From Ancylobacter sp. TS-1 (GTDB lineage Bacteria; Pseudomonadota; Alphaproteobacteria; Rhizobiales; Xanthobacteraceae), in assembly GCF_009223885.1 (NCBI RefSeq), contig NZ_CP045144.1, positions 1,302,001 through 1,366,000 on the forward strand: a DNA stretch of 64,000 nucleotides, given 5' to 3'. Under the pieces are notes generated by a model, which worked only from the letters and a program-made list of their open reading frames with translations, did not search any database and was not told the origin of the DNA. A program made the position numbers and the translations under genes. Positions 56,815 to 64,000 of the stretch are shown piece by piece. The stretch's first letter is position 1; the number at the start of each line of letters is the position of its first letter.

Positions 56815-57870
56815 ATGTGGCGCACTCCCGAACCTCCCGCCAACGAGGCCGCGCGGCTCGCCGCGCTCTCCGCCTGCGGCATCATGGATACGCCGCGCGA
56901 GGAGCGGTTCGACCGGCTGACCTGGCTGGCGCAGCGCTTCTATGACGCCGACGTCGCCTTTATAGGCTTCGTCGACGATGCCCATCAGTGGATGAAGGCG
57001 GTGACGTCCGACGCCATCCCCAGCGTCGCCGAGCGCCCCCAGACCGTGTGCCAGAGCATCGTCGCCACCGGCGAGCCGCTGGTGGTGGGCGACCTGCACA
57101 CGGATGAGCGGTTCGCCGGCCACCCGGCGCTGCCCTTCATCACCCAGCACTTCTATGCCGGCGTGCCGCTGAAGCTGACGCCCGATCTGGTCATCGGCAC
57201 GCTCTGCATCATGCGCGACACTGCGGGCGGCGCCGCGGCGTTCGATGTCGAGCCGCTGGAGGCGCTGGCGGCGATCGCGGTCGACGAGCTGGAACTGCGC
57301 ACGCTCAACATGGAACTGTCCCGCCTGAGCCGCCTCGACCCGCTGACCGGGTTGGCCAACCGCCGGGCCTTCGACGAGGAACTGATGCGCGCCGGCGCCC
57401 GCTGCCAGCGCACCGGCGAGCCGCTCTCCCTGCTGCTGCTCGACCTCGACCGCTTCAAGTCGCTGAACGACACCTTCGGCCATCAGGCCGGCGACGAGGC
57501 GCTGCGCGGCTTCGGGCAGGTGCTGCGCGCCGCCGCGCGGCAGGACGACCTCGGCTGCCGCTATGGCGGCGAGGAGTTCTCGCTCATCCTTCCCGGCGCC
57601 AATGCGGCGGGCGCCGTCGAGGTGGCCGAGCGCATCCGCCATGGCCTCGCCGCGCGCGCCATCGCGCACCCCTCGACCGACATGCTGACCGTCAGCATCG
57701 GCGTGGCGACGGTGCAGGGCGGCGGCATCAACATCAACACGCTGATCGCCGACGCCGACGCCGCGCTCTACGAGGCCAAGCGCGCGGGCCGCGCCGCCAT
57801 CGTCGCCGCCGCCGACGCGCAGGCGCTGCGCGAGGCGCGCCAGCAGCGCCTGCCCCGGCCGCCCGCCTGA
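56815..57870 (+). CDS. GAF-GGDEF diguanylate cyclase in the trehalose operon
   Basis: A 351-residue soluble protein. A GAF domain (residues about 25-160; FDRLTWLAQRFYDADVAFIGFVD, QSIVATGEPLVVGDLHTDERF, FYAGVPLKL) precedes a GGDEF domain with DPLTGLANRRAFDEELMR, LLDLDRFKSLNDTFGH and the active site GGEEF (251-255). RQDD at 242-245 is an intact RxxD inhibitory site. The ribosome site GAGGGATCC precedes the ATG at 56815, 33 bp after otsA. It is very probably the last gene of the otsB-GH15-otsA transcript and so links cyclic di-GMP production to the same stress signal. Confidence 0.92.
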   Translation: MWRTPEPPANEAARLAALSACGIMDTPREERFDRLTWLAQRFYDADVAFIGFVDDAHQWMKAVTSDAIPSVAERPQTVCQSIVATGEPLVVGDLHTDERFAGHPALPFITQHFYAGVPLKLTPDLVIGTLCIMRDTAGGAAAFDVEPLEALAAIAVDELELRTLNMELSRLSRLDPLTGLANRRAFDEELMRAGARCQRTGEPLSLLLLDLDRFKSLNDTFGHQAGDEALRGFGQVLRAAARQDDLGCRYGGEEFSLILPGANAAGAVEVAERIRHGLAARAIAHPSTDMLTVSIGVATVQGGGININTLIADADAALYEAKRAGRAAIVAAADAQALREARQQRLPRPPA

Positions 57871-57882
57871 GCGGACGGGAGG

Positions 57883-58770
57883 CTAGCGGCCGATATCGGG
57901 CAGCCAGCGCACGGAGAGGCCGAAGGCCTGCGCCCCGCCGGGTGGAATGTGGCTCAGCCCCGGCTTCTGCGTGAACTCGACCGGCGCGACCTGCGGCGTC
58001 GCATAGCCGGCCCACGGCTCGATGCACAGGAACGGCGCGCCGGGCTTCGACCAGAGGCCCAGATGCGGCATGCCGGGGAAGGCGACCTCCAGCCCCGGCT
58101 CGCCGGGCACGCCGTAGCGCACATGGTGCGAGCGCAGGTCGAGGAAGATCAGCGCGTCGCGCTCGAACATCGCGTCGGTCGGCTCGATGATGGTGTCGAC
58201 CGCCGGATTGGCCTCGGTCGCGGTGGACAGCAGGCCGCCGACCGGCCGGTGGATCGGCGCGGTCTCCGCCTTCTCGAAGATCAGACGATGGCCGTCGCGG
58301 GTGCCGCCATAGGGCAGCGGCCAGCGGAAGGCGGGATGGAAGCCGACGCTCGCCGGCAGCGGCACGGCGCCGGGATTCTCCACCACCACCTCGACCGCCA
58401 GCGTCGCCTCGACCAGCGTGTAGGTGACGCGCAGGACGAAATCGAACGGGTACTGCTCGCGCGTCTGCGCGTCCGCCGCGAGGACGAAGCGCGCCGAGGC
58501 GCCGTCATGCGCCTCCAGCGCGAACACCCGCCGGCGGGCGAAGCCGTGCTGCGCCATCGGATAGGCGACGCCCTCGTGGACGAGCTGGTCGCCCGGCAGC
58601 CGGCCGACAATGGGAAACAGCAGCGGCGCCCGCCCGCTCCAGAAGGCGGGATCGCCGTTCCAGAGCAGATCGCGCCCGTCCCTGTCGGTGAGCCGGACCA
58701 GTTCGGCGCCGAGCGCGGCGACCTCCGCCTCGAAGAATTCCGACGTCAGCTTCACCGTGGCCTCGACCAT
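57883..58770 (-). CDS. Aldose 1-epimerase family protein (LacX-like)
   Basis: A 295-residue mutarotase-fold protein. Segments are VAALGAELVRLTDRDGRDLLW, SGRAPLLFPIVGRLPGD, MAQHGFAR and VGFHPAFRWPLPYGG with His residues, and CIEPWAGY with the catalytic-type Glu. It is closer to the LacX/YeaD-like group than to GalM, so the sugar may be phosphorylated or an oligosaccharide. The ATG at 58770 follows GGGGATTGG; the longer frame to 59928 is antisense to the MFS gene. Its convergence with the trehalose operon (12 bp between stops) may be incidental. Confidence 0.88.
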   Translation of the reverse strand: MVEATVKLTSEFFEAEVAALGAELVRLTDRDGRDLLWNGDPAFWSGRAPLLFPIVGRLPGDQLVHEGVAYPMAQHGFARRRVFALEAHDGASARFVLAADAQTREQYPFDFVLRVTYTLVEATLAVEVVVENPGAVPLPASVGFHPAFRWPLPYGGTRDGHRLIFEKAETAPIHRPVGGLLSTATEANPAVDTIIEPTDAMFERDALIFLDLRSHHVRYGVPGEPGLEVAFPGMPHLGLWSKPGAPFLCIEPWAGYATPQVAPVEFTQKPGLSHIPPGGAQAFGLSVRWLPDIGR

Positions 58771-58881
58771 ACCAATCCCCGTCTCGACATCGCCTGCGAT
58801 CAAGGTTAACCGACTCCGGGCGGAATTCAGATTCCGCAACGCAAAAAGCCCTACCTCCTTGCCAGTTCGCCGGGTGCTTTG

Positions 58882-60315
58882 ATGTCCCAGACCCTCGGGC
58901 CTGTCGCCGCGCTGCTTCTGGGCGTGTTCTTCCTGGTGACGGGAAGCGGCCTGCAGAACACGCTGCTGCCGCTGCGTGGCGCCTTCGAGGGCTTCAGCGC
59001 CATCAATCTCGGCATTCTGGGCTCGTCCTATTATCTCGGCTTCGTGGTCGGCTGCCTCGTCGTGCCGCATCTGGTGCGCCGCTCGGGACATATACGCGCC
59101 TTCGCGGCGCTGACCTCCGGCGTCGTCGCGACGATGATCGCGCACCCGGTGTTCATCGATCCGATCTTCTGGTTCGTGCTGCGCGCCATCACCGGCTTCT
59201 GCTTCGCCGGGCTCTATCTGGTGATCGAGAGCTGGCTGAACGACCGCGCCACCAACCAGACGCGCGGCTTCGTCATGAGCGCCTATGTCATGGTCGACTA
59301 TGCGGCGCTGACCGCCGGCCAGATGATGATCACGCTCTACCCGGTGCGCGGCTTCGAGCTGTTCTCGCTCGCCGCCATCCTGTTCTCGCTGGCGACGCTG
59401 CCGGTGGCGATCACCTCGGCCGGGCAGCCGGCGCCGATCGAGACGGCCCGCATCCGCCTCGTGCGGCTGTTCCGCGCCGCGCCGGTGGCGATGGTCGGCT
59501 GCTTCGTGATCGGCCTCACCAACGGCTCGCTGTGGTCGCTGGGGCCGATCTTCGGCATCGGGCGCGGGCTTACCGCCGACGGCGCCGCCACCTTCATGAG
59601 CGCCGTGGTGGTCGCCGGCGCGCTGGCGCAATGGCCGATCGGTTTCCTGTCCGACCGCATGGACCGGCGCCGCATCCTCGGCGCGCTCACCGTCGGCGCC
59701 ATGCTCTCGGGCCTCGCCCTCGGGGCGATGCAGTTCGATCTCGTCGGGCTGAGCGTACTCGGCCTGTTCTACGGCGCGCTGTCGCTGCCGGCCTATTCGC
59801 TCGCCGCCGCCCATGCCTATGACCGCACCCCCGCCTCCGACGCGGTGGAGACGGCGGCGGGCCTGCTGCTGCTCTACGGCATCGGCTCGGTGATCGGCCC
59901 TGCCCTCGCCTCGCTCGGCATGCAGCATTACGGGCCCGGCGCGCTGTTCTACTTCACCTCCGGCGCCTTCGCCCTGCTGCTGCTCTTCGTCGTCTGGCGC
60001 ATGAGCCTGCGCGAGAGGGAGCGCACCGTCGAGCCGATGAGCGAGCCGATAGCCTCGGCGCCGACCGGCACCGTGCCGCGCCCCGAGCCCGAACTCGGGC
60101 CGGTGTCGCGCTTCCGCCGCTGGCGCCGGCCGGCCCCGCCGGTCAAGCCGCAGCCGCGCCCGGCGCCGCCCTTGCCCTCCGGCAAGTCCCTGTCCGCCGG
60201 AAAGCCCCGTCCCGAGGCCGGCAAGGCCGGGCCCGCCAAGCCGGACGCGCCCGACACGGACGCGCCGGGCGGGGACTTCCCGACCGAGCAGGACGGGCGC
60301 TCCGACGGCGCCTGA
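58882..60315 (+). CDS. MFS transporter with long basic Pro/Ala-rich tail
   Basis: A 477-residue protein. Twelve helices of the major facilitator fold occupy residues about 5-375, with LRGAFEGFSAINLGILGSSYY near helix 1-2, the motif A region VVPHLVRRSGHIRAFAAL, YLVIESWLNDRATNQTRGF and FLSDRMDRRRILGALTV (second motif A). These match the YcaD-like MFS subgroup of unknown substrate. The last 100 residues are cytoplasmic, rich in Pro, Lys, Ala and Asp (RRPAPPVKPQPRPAPP), unusual for the family. An ATG follows TTG (58879), so ATG 58882 is used. Monocistronic. Confidence 0.88.
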   Translation: MSQTLGPVAALLLGVFFLVTGSGLQNTLLPLRGAFEGFSAINLGILGSSYYLGFVVGCLVVPHLVRRSGHIRAFAALTSGVVATMIAHPVFIDPIFWFVLRAITGFCFAGLYLVIESWLNDRATNQTRGFVMSAYVMVDYAALTAGQMMITLYPVRGFELFSLAAILFSLATLPVAITSAGQPAPIETARIRLVRLFRAAPVAMVGCFVIGLTNGSLWSLGPIFGIGRGLTADGAATFMSAVVVAGALAQWPIGFLSDRMDRRRILGALTVGAMLSGLALGAMQFDLVGLSVLGLFYGALSLPAYSLAAAHAYDRTPASDAVETAAGLLLLYGIGSVIGPALASLGMQHYGPGALFYFTSGAFALLLLFVVWRMSLRERERTVEPMSEPIASAPTGTVPRPEPELGPVSRFRRWRRPAPPVKPQPRPAPPLPSGKSLSAGKPRPEAGKAGPAKPDAPDTDAPGGDFPTEQDGRSDGA

Positions 60316-60326
60316 CGCACGCGGCC

Positions 60327-60351
60327 GAAACCTTCGGGCGCGCGCGCCGTT
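60327..60351 (+). promoter_or_regulatory. EcfG-like promoter (one mismatch) upstream of DUF1328 gene
   Basis: GAAAC (one mismatch to GGAAC), 16 bp, CGTT, ending 26 bp before the ATG at 60378. The -10 half and spacing are perfect. Tentative, but DUF1328 genes are frequent members of stress regulons. Confidence 0.4.
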
Positions 60352-60377
60352 GACGGGCAGCAGAACGGGAGCCGGGG

Positions 60378-60557
60378 ATGCTGAAATACGCCGCCATCTT
60401 CCTGATCGTCTCGATCATCGCCGGCGCGATCGGCATGACCGGCGTATCCGCGGTCGCGCGCCGCATCTCGCTGACCCTGTTCGCGCTGTTCATGCTCGGC
60501 TTTTTGCTGCTGGTCGGCCTCGCCCTGCTGGTCGACCGGGCGGTATCGGTGCCCTGA
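60378..60557 (+). CDS. DUF1328 (YtjA-like) small membrane protein (59 aa)
   Basis: The frame reads MLKYAAIFLIVSIIAGAIGM, then TGVSAVARRISLTLFALFML and GFLLLVGLALLVDRAVSVP: two membrane helices with an Arg pair between. This is the DUF1328 pattern (usually LxYAxxFLxxAIIAGxxGF). Function unknown. GGGG lies a few bases before the ATG. Confidence 0.85.
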   Translation: MLKYAAIFLIVSIIAGAIGMTGVSAVARRISLTLFALFMLGFLLLVGLALLVDRAVSVP

Positions 60558-60655
60558 CGCGGCCGCGCAAGAGCGCCGCGCGGCGCATTGACATACCGCA
60601 AGGGCAGAACGCCACCGCCGCATTAGCCTCCCCGAAACGAACCGAGGAGGACGTC

Positions 60656-60787
60656 ATGCCGACCGAAACCGTGATCTTCGTCGCCGCCACCGTCGTCGCG
60701 TTCGCCGGCTTCGCGCTGGTGCTCGCCTATGTCGACGTGACCACGAAGACGACGCGCCGCAAGAACCACCCGCTCCCGGGCGAGTGA
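60656..60787 (+). CDS. Small membrane protein with basic tail (43 aa)
   Basis: MPTETVIFVAATVVAFAGFA is followed by LVLAYVDVTTKTTRRKNHPL and PGE: one membrane helix and a positively charged cytoplasmic tail. A strong ribosome site GAGGAGG (60644-60650) is correctly spaced. Similar short proteins are found in related genomes but have no family name I recall. Confidence 0.7.
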   Translation: MPTETVIFVAATVVAFAGFALVLAYVDVTTKTTRRKNHPLPGE

Positions 60788-60822
60788 GCCGCGCGCCGGG
60801 AGGCGTACCTTCGCGCGCGCCC

Positions 60823-62079
60823 TCAGGCCGCCTGCTTCACATCGCCGGCCATGCGGACGGCCTCCTTCTCGACGGCAACGGTGCGGTTGGTCCAGCCCTT
60901 GCCGAAGGTTTCCCACGTGCCAAGCGAACGGTAATAGTCGAGCCGGCGCTCGGAAAAGGCGCGGACGATGTCCGCCGGCGCCCGGGTGGCGACCGCCGCG
61001 AGCGTGGCCGGCCCGACCGCGCCGTCCTCCTTGGCGCCGACGAGCTTCTGCAGCATCTTTGCCGAGCGCACCGGGCCGGCATTCACGCCGAAATCATAGA
61101 CCACCAGATCGACTCCCGGCGGCAGCGCGTCGCAGTTCAGCGGGTTCCAGTAACGCACGCGGTAGATTTCCCGCGCCTCCTCCGGGGTGAGGTTGCGCAC
61201 GTCGTCGACGCTGACCTCGGTGCCGCGCCACTCCGCCAGCGTCGCGAGGGTGATGCCCAGATTGGTCGCCCCGCCGGGGTCCTTGGGATGGTTGACGAAG
61301 CCGCCCTCATGCACCAGCACGATGTCGGCGCAGCGCTGGAACTTGGCCGCCTTGACAGGCTCCGGCGCCGCCGGCCGGCCGCCGTCGCCGCCCGGCCTGG
61401 CGCCGCCCGGGCCGGCGCGCTGCCCGCGTATGGCCTCGCCGGTCTGGTCGGCGAGCCGCTCCTGCATCTGGAAAGACGCCGTGTCCTTGGCGCGCGAGGA
61501 GGCGGACGAGCCGAGATGATAGCTCACCACGGTCGCGAAGGCCGAGACGAGGCCGCCGATCACGATGTTGATGATCTGGAGCAGCGGCCCGTCATTGGCG
61601 AAGGGCGAGGTCACGCCGGCCGGAACCGGCTGGATCAGCGCCCACAGGATCCAGAAGAAGCCGCCGACGACGGCGACGGAGATGACGACCGGCGCCCAGG
61701 CGAGCGGGTTGCGCGCGCTGGCGAGCGCCAGGAACATGCCCCGCGCGCCCTCGCGGTCCTTGTCGTCGCGCTCGCGATGGGCCATCGCCTCGGCCGCTGC
61801 CCGGCTCTCCCGCTCGATGGTGAGGCGCAGTTCCTCCAGCTCCGCCTGCCGGCGCGCCTCCTCGCCCTGGGCGGCGATGCGCGCCAGTTCCAGCCTCAGT
61901 TCGTTGGCGAGCTTGGGATCGGCGGCGAGTTGCTCCTGCGCCTGTTCCGGGCTGGTGGTGCCCGTCGCCTGCTGAACCGCCTTGGTGACGGCCTCGGCGA
62001 TGGGCGCCGACTTCGGCCCCAGCGTCAGTTTGAGGATTTCGGGAAGAAGCGTACCGGCGAGCACGACGAACGGATTCAT
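60823..62079 (-). CDS. Holin-like membrane region fused to GH108 endolysin and PG-binding domain
   Basis: A 418-residue protein. Residues 1-110 are amphipathic and helical (Glu/Ala/Arg-rich coiled coil from about 45). Two membrane helices follow (NPLAWAPVVISVAVVGGFFW at 124-149 and LLQIINIVIGGLVSAFATVV at 166-190), resembling the 3TM holins of phage-like gene transfer agents. After a Gly/Pro linker comes the GH108 muramidase domain (about 247-335) with the catalytic Glu258 in VLVHEGGFVNHPKDPGG and TNLGITLATLAEWRG, then a PG_binding_3 domain (about 336-410; GAKEDGAVGPATLAAV). No phage structural genes are near, so this is a domesticated or solitary lysis/wall-remodelling protein. A perfect palindrome lies at its promoter. 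Confidence 0.88.
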   Translation of the reverse strand: MNPFVVLAGTLLPEILKLTLGPKSAPIAEAVTKAVQQATGTTSPEQAQEQLAADPKLANELRLELARIAAQGEEARRQAELEELRLTIERESRAAAEAMAHRERDDKDREGARGMFLALASARNPLAWAPVVISVAVVGGFFWILWALIQPVPAGVTSPFANDGPLLQIINIVIGGLVSAFATVVSYHLGSSASSRAKDTASFQMQERLADQTGEAIRGQRAGPGGARPGGDGGRPAAPEPVKAAKFQRCADIVLVHEGGFVNHPKDPGGATNLGITLATLAEWRGTEVSVDDVRNLTPEEAREIYRVRYWNPLNCDALPPGVDLVVYDFGVNAGPVRSAKMLQKLVGAKEDGAVGPATLAAVATRAPADIVRAFSERRLDYYRSLGTWETFGKGWTNRTVAVEKEAVRMAGDVKQAA

Positions 62080-62091
62080 GGCAGCCCCCTA

Positions 62092-62112
62092 TATTCAACT
62101 TTAAGTTGAATA
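62092..62112. promoter_or_regulatory. Perfect palindrome upstream of the endolysin gene
   Basis: TATTCAACTT, T, AAGTTGAATA: a perfect 10-1-10 inverted repeat starting 12 bp upstream of the start codon. Its AT-rich sequence stands out in this GC-rich region. The position over the translation start or promoter suggests a repressor site, of Xre or MarR type perhaps, that keeps the wall hydrolase off. Confidence 0.65.
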
Positions 62113-62133
62113 CGGAGTTACAGCACTGTCAAG

Positions 62134-62148
62134 CTGTCGTTTCGACAG
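62134..62148. repeat. Short perfect hairpin in the endolysin upstream region
   Basis: CTGTCG, TTT, CGACAG. It lies 21 bp further upstream of the palindrome. A half copy (CTGTC) occurs at 62126. Could be a second regulator site. The rest of the gap to 62322 shows no ORF or further element. Confidence 0.4.
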
Positions 62149-62322
62149 GTTACCGACGCCGGTCCTTTCTGTACAACGGAAAACAAAGCAGACCGGAAGT
62201 TCGGCGCCGGTCTTGGATACGCCGCACGGTTCCCACGGCACGGGTCATCAAGGGAAAGAGATACAACCTATAGACGTATTTCGCCGAACCTGGGGCGTCG
62301 GGGCGAACCGGGAGCCGGAAGG

Positions 62323-63066
62323 TCAGCCGCCGCGCCGGGCGGCGTCCGACTTCCTGAGGACGTAGAGGATGCTATGGGCCAATGTCGGCCACCGGGAAAG
62401 CCAGTGATCCAGCGCCCCCGACGGGCCCTTGAGGATGTCGAAGGTGTAGCCGGCCCTGTCCTCAACCGTCAGGCCCGCACTCTCGAACATGTGGGTCCAT
62501 TCGGCGGCGATGCCCATGCGCAGGTGCTTAAGGTCGACGCAGCGATCAAGCGCGACATTGACCGAGATGCTCGCCGCCCCGTCGGGCATCTTGCCCACCA
62601 GAAGCCGAAGCCGGCTGCGCCACCAGGCCAGATTGGGAATGGTGACGAGCAGCACGCCGTCATCGCGCGTGACGCGGGCGAGCTCACGGATGAACTCTTC
62701 CGTGTCGTAGATGTGCTCGATGACATCCATCGCGATCACCGCGTCGAATGAACCATCCTCGGCCGGAAAGGGCGACTCGCCGGAAATCCAGCGGGCCGTG
62801 TGGATTCCCCGGCGGCGCGCATGCTCTAGCGGGGCATCGGCGATATCCACGCCATGCATCTCAGCGATGCCGCAGGCCTGCTTGAAGAACTCGGCGTTCC
62901 GGCCGTCGCGGCAGCCGACATCGACGACCTTGTCCTTCCGGGGCAAAGCGGAAAGGTATCTCGATAGAAGGCTGCGCTTATGCCGCGTCCAGTTGAATTC
63001 CGCGGCGGCCTTCCGGTCGTCGCCGGCGTCGGCATAGAACGTCGCATTTCGACCCAGATTCACCAT
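62323..63066 (-). CDS. Class I SAM-dependent methyltransferase
   Basis: A 247-residue protein with motif I KVVDVGCRDGRNAEFF (about residues 47-62), VIAMDVIEHIYDTEEFIREL and ARVTRDDGVLLVTIPNLAWW, the Methyltransf_11 pattern frequent among polyketide, lipid or glycan methyltransferases. The rest is family-specific (MDVIEHIYD is shared by glycosyltransferase-linked enzymes). GC content is visibly lower than in the flanking genes, suggesting transfer. ATG 63066 gives MVNLGRNATFYADAG. No partner genes are adjacent. Confidence 0.85.
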   Translation of the reverse strand: MVNLGRNATFYADAGDDRKAAAEFNWTRHKRSLLSRYLSALPRKDKVVDVGCRDGRNAEFFKQACGIAEMHGVDIADAPLEHARRRGIHTARWISGESPFPAEDGSFDAVIAMDVIEHIYDTEEFIRELARVTRDDGVLLVTIPNLAWWRSRLRLLVGKMPDGAASISVNVALDRCVDLKHLRMGIAAEWTHMFESAGLTVEDRAGYTFDILKGPSGALDHWLSRWPTLAHSILYVLRKSDAARRGG

Positions 63067-63243
63067 TCAATCGTCCCCTGGGTCGTCAAGAGGTCTGCTG
63101 GCCAGGATCGGCCACCGCCACCCACTTTGTTTCGCATCGCGGGAATATACGGCCGCGCCGCAAGCCCGTCGATGCGCCGAATAGGCCCGCCGCGTTGCCA
63201 ATGGCGAAGCGGCCGGCTGCCGACCCCGGCACCTCCGGACACG

Positions 63244-63270
63244 AAAAAGGGCGGCCTGGGGCCGCCCTTT
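63244..63270 (-). terminator. Intrinsic terminator of rpoD
   Basis: On the minus strand AAAGGGCGGCC, a 3-base loop and GGCCGCCCTTT are followed by further T residues (five in total). It lies 24 bp after the rpoD stop. A near-ideal Rho-independent terminator. Confidence 0.92.
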
Positions 63271-63293
63271 CCGGATGCACGGTACGTGCTACC

Positions 63294-64000
<707 letters not shown>

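Noticed and set aside
60588-60655. Perfect TTGACA at 60588 as promoter of the 43-residue membrane protein
   Set aside because: No acceptable -10 lies 16-19 bp downstream; the nearest candidate is about 27 bp away.

Overview
The window is about 67 percent GC, densely packed, and free of phage, IS or CRISPR islands. It looks like chromosomal DNA of a Hyphomicrobiales (Rhizobiales) alphaproteobacterium. The gene content (Omp25/31-type outer-membrane barrels, OpgC, DUF3750, a Mur-like mntH control region, EcfG-type promoters) and style suggest a Xanthobacteraceae member such as Ancylobacter, Starkeya or Xanthobacter. The family assignment is inference from reading only. I saw no rRNA or tRNA gene.

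Layout. 1-3300: an EmrAB-type efflux pair (runs off the left edge) divergent from its TetR-family regulator, with two palindromic operators between them. 3300-7460: cyclopropane fatty acid synthase, malonyl-CoA decarboxylase and MntH behind two manganese-type boxes. 7600-14730: DUF3750 protein, MltB-type transglycosylase, outer-membrane barrel, GMC oxidoreductase, MepA endopeptidase, L,D-transpeptidase, PRC-barrel protein. 14800-18720: DUF1508 protein, LepA, two metallo-beta-lactamase-fold hydrolases. 18890-25380: a BMP-type nucleoside/nucleobase ABC importer ending in a cytosine-deaminase-like amidohydrolase, with its genes separated by palindromic repeat clusters. 25480-31450: Nudix protein, PhzF-like protein, pyridoxal kinase, a membrane diguanylate cyclase, three very small genes and an amidase. 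31560-39970: second outer-membrane barrel, LssY-C protein, and a methionine-cycle cluster (metH, coiled-coil gene, metF, SahR-like ArsR-methyltransferase regulator) with its operator, then TrmO. 40130-51430: L,D-transpeptidase, MOSC protein, an HdeD-OpgC-SGNH-SGNH operon, O-methyltransferase, PrmB, a second MltB-type transglycosylase, EttA. 51650-60790: PAS-GGDEF, then otsB-GH15-otsA-GAF/GGDEF, an aldose-epimerase-like protein, MFS transporter and two tiny membrane proteins. 60820-64000: a holin-like/GH108 endolysin fusion behind a perfect palindrome, a methyltransferase and the 3' part of rpoD.

The main unifying signal is a set of promoters matching the alphaproteobacterial general-stress sigma factor EcfG (GGAAC-N16/17-CGTT). 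They sit before the PRC-barrel gene, the hdeD-opgC-SGNH-SGNH operon and the trehalose operon; weaker versions precede the DUF1328 and DUF1508 genes. This predicts that trehalose synthesis and a glycan-acylation module share one stress response. Other readable control sites are the TetR operators, the paired manganese boxes, a SahR-like operator and palindromes before the BMP gene and the endolysin gene. Four families of interspersed palindromic repeats fill most gaps between operons.
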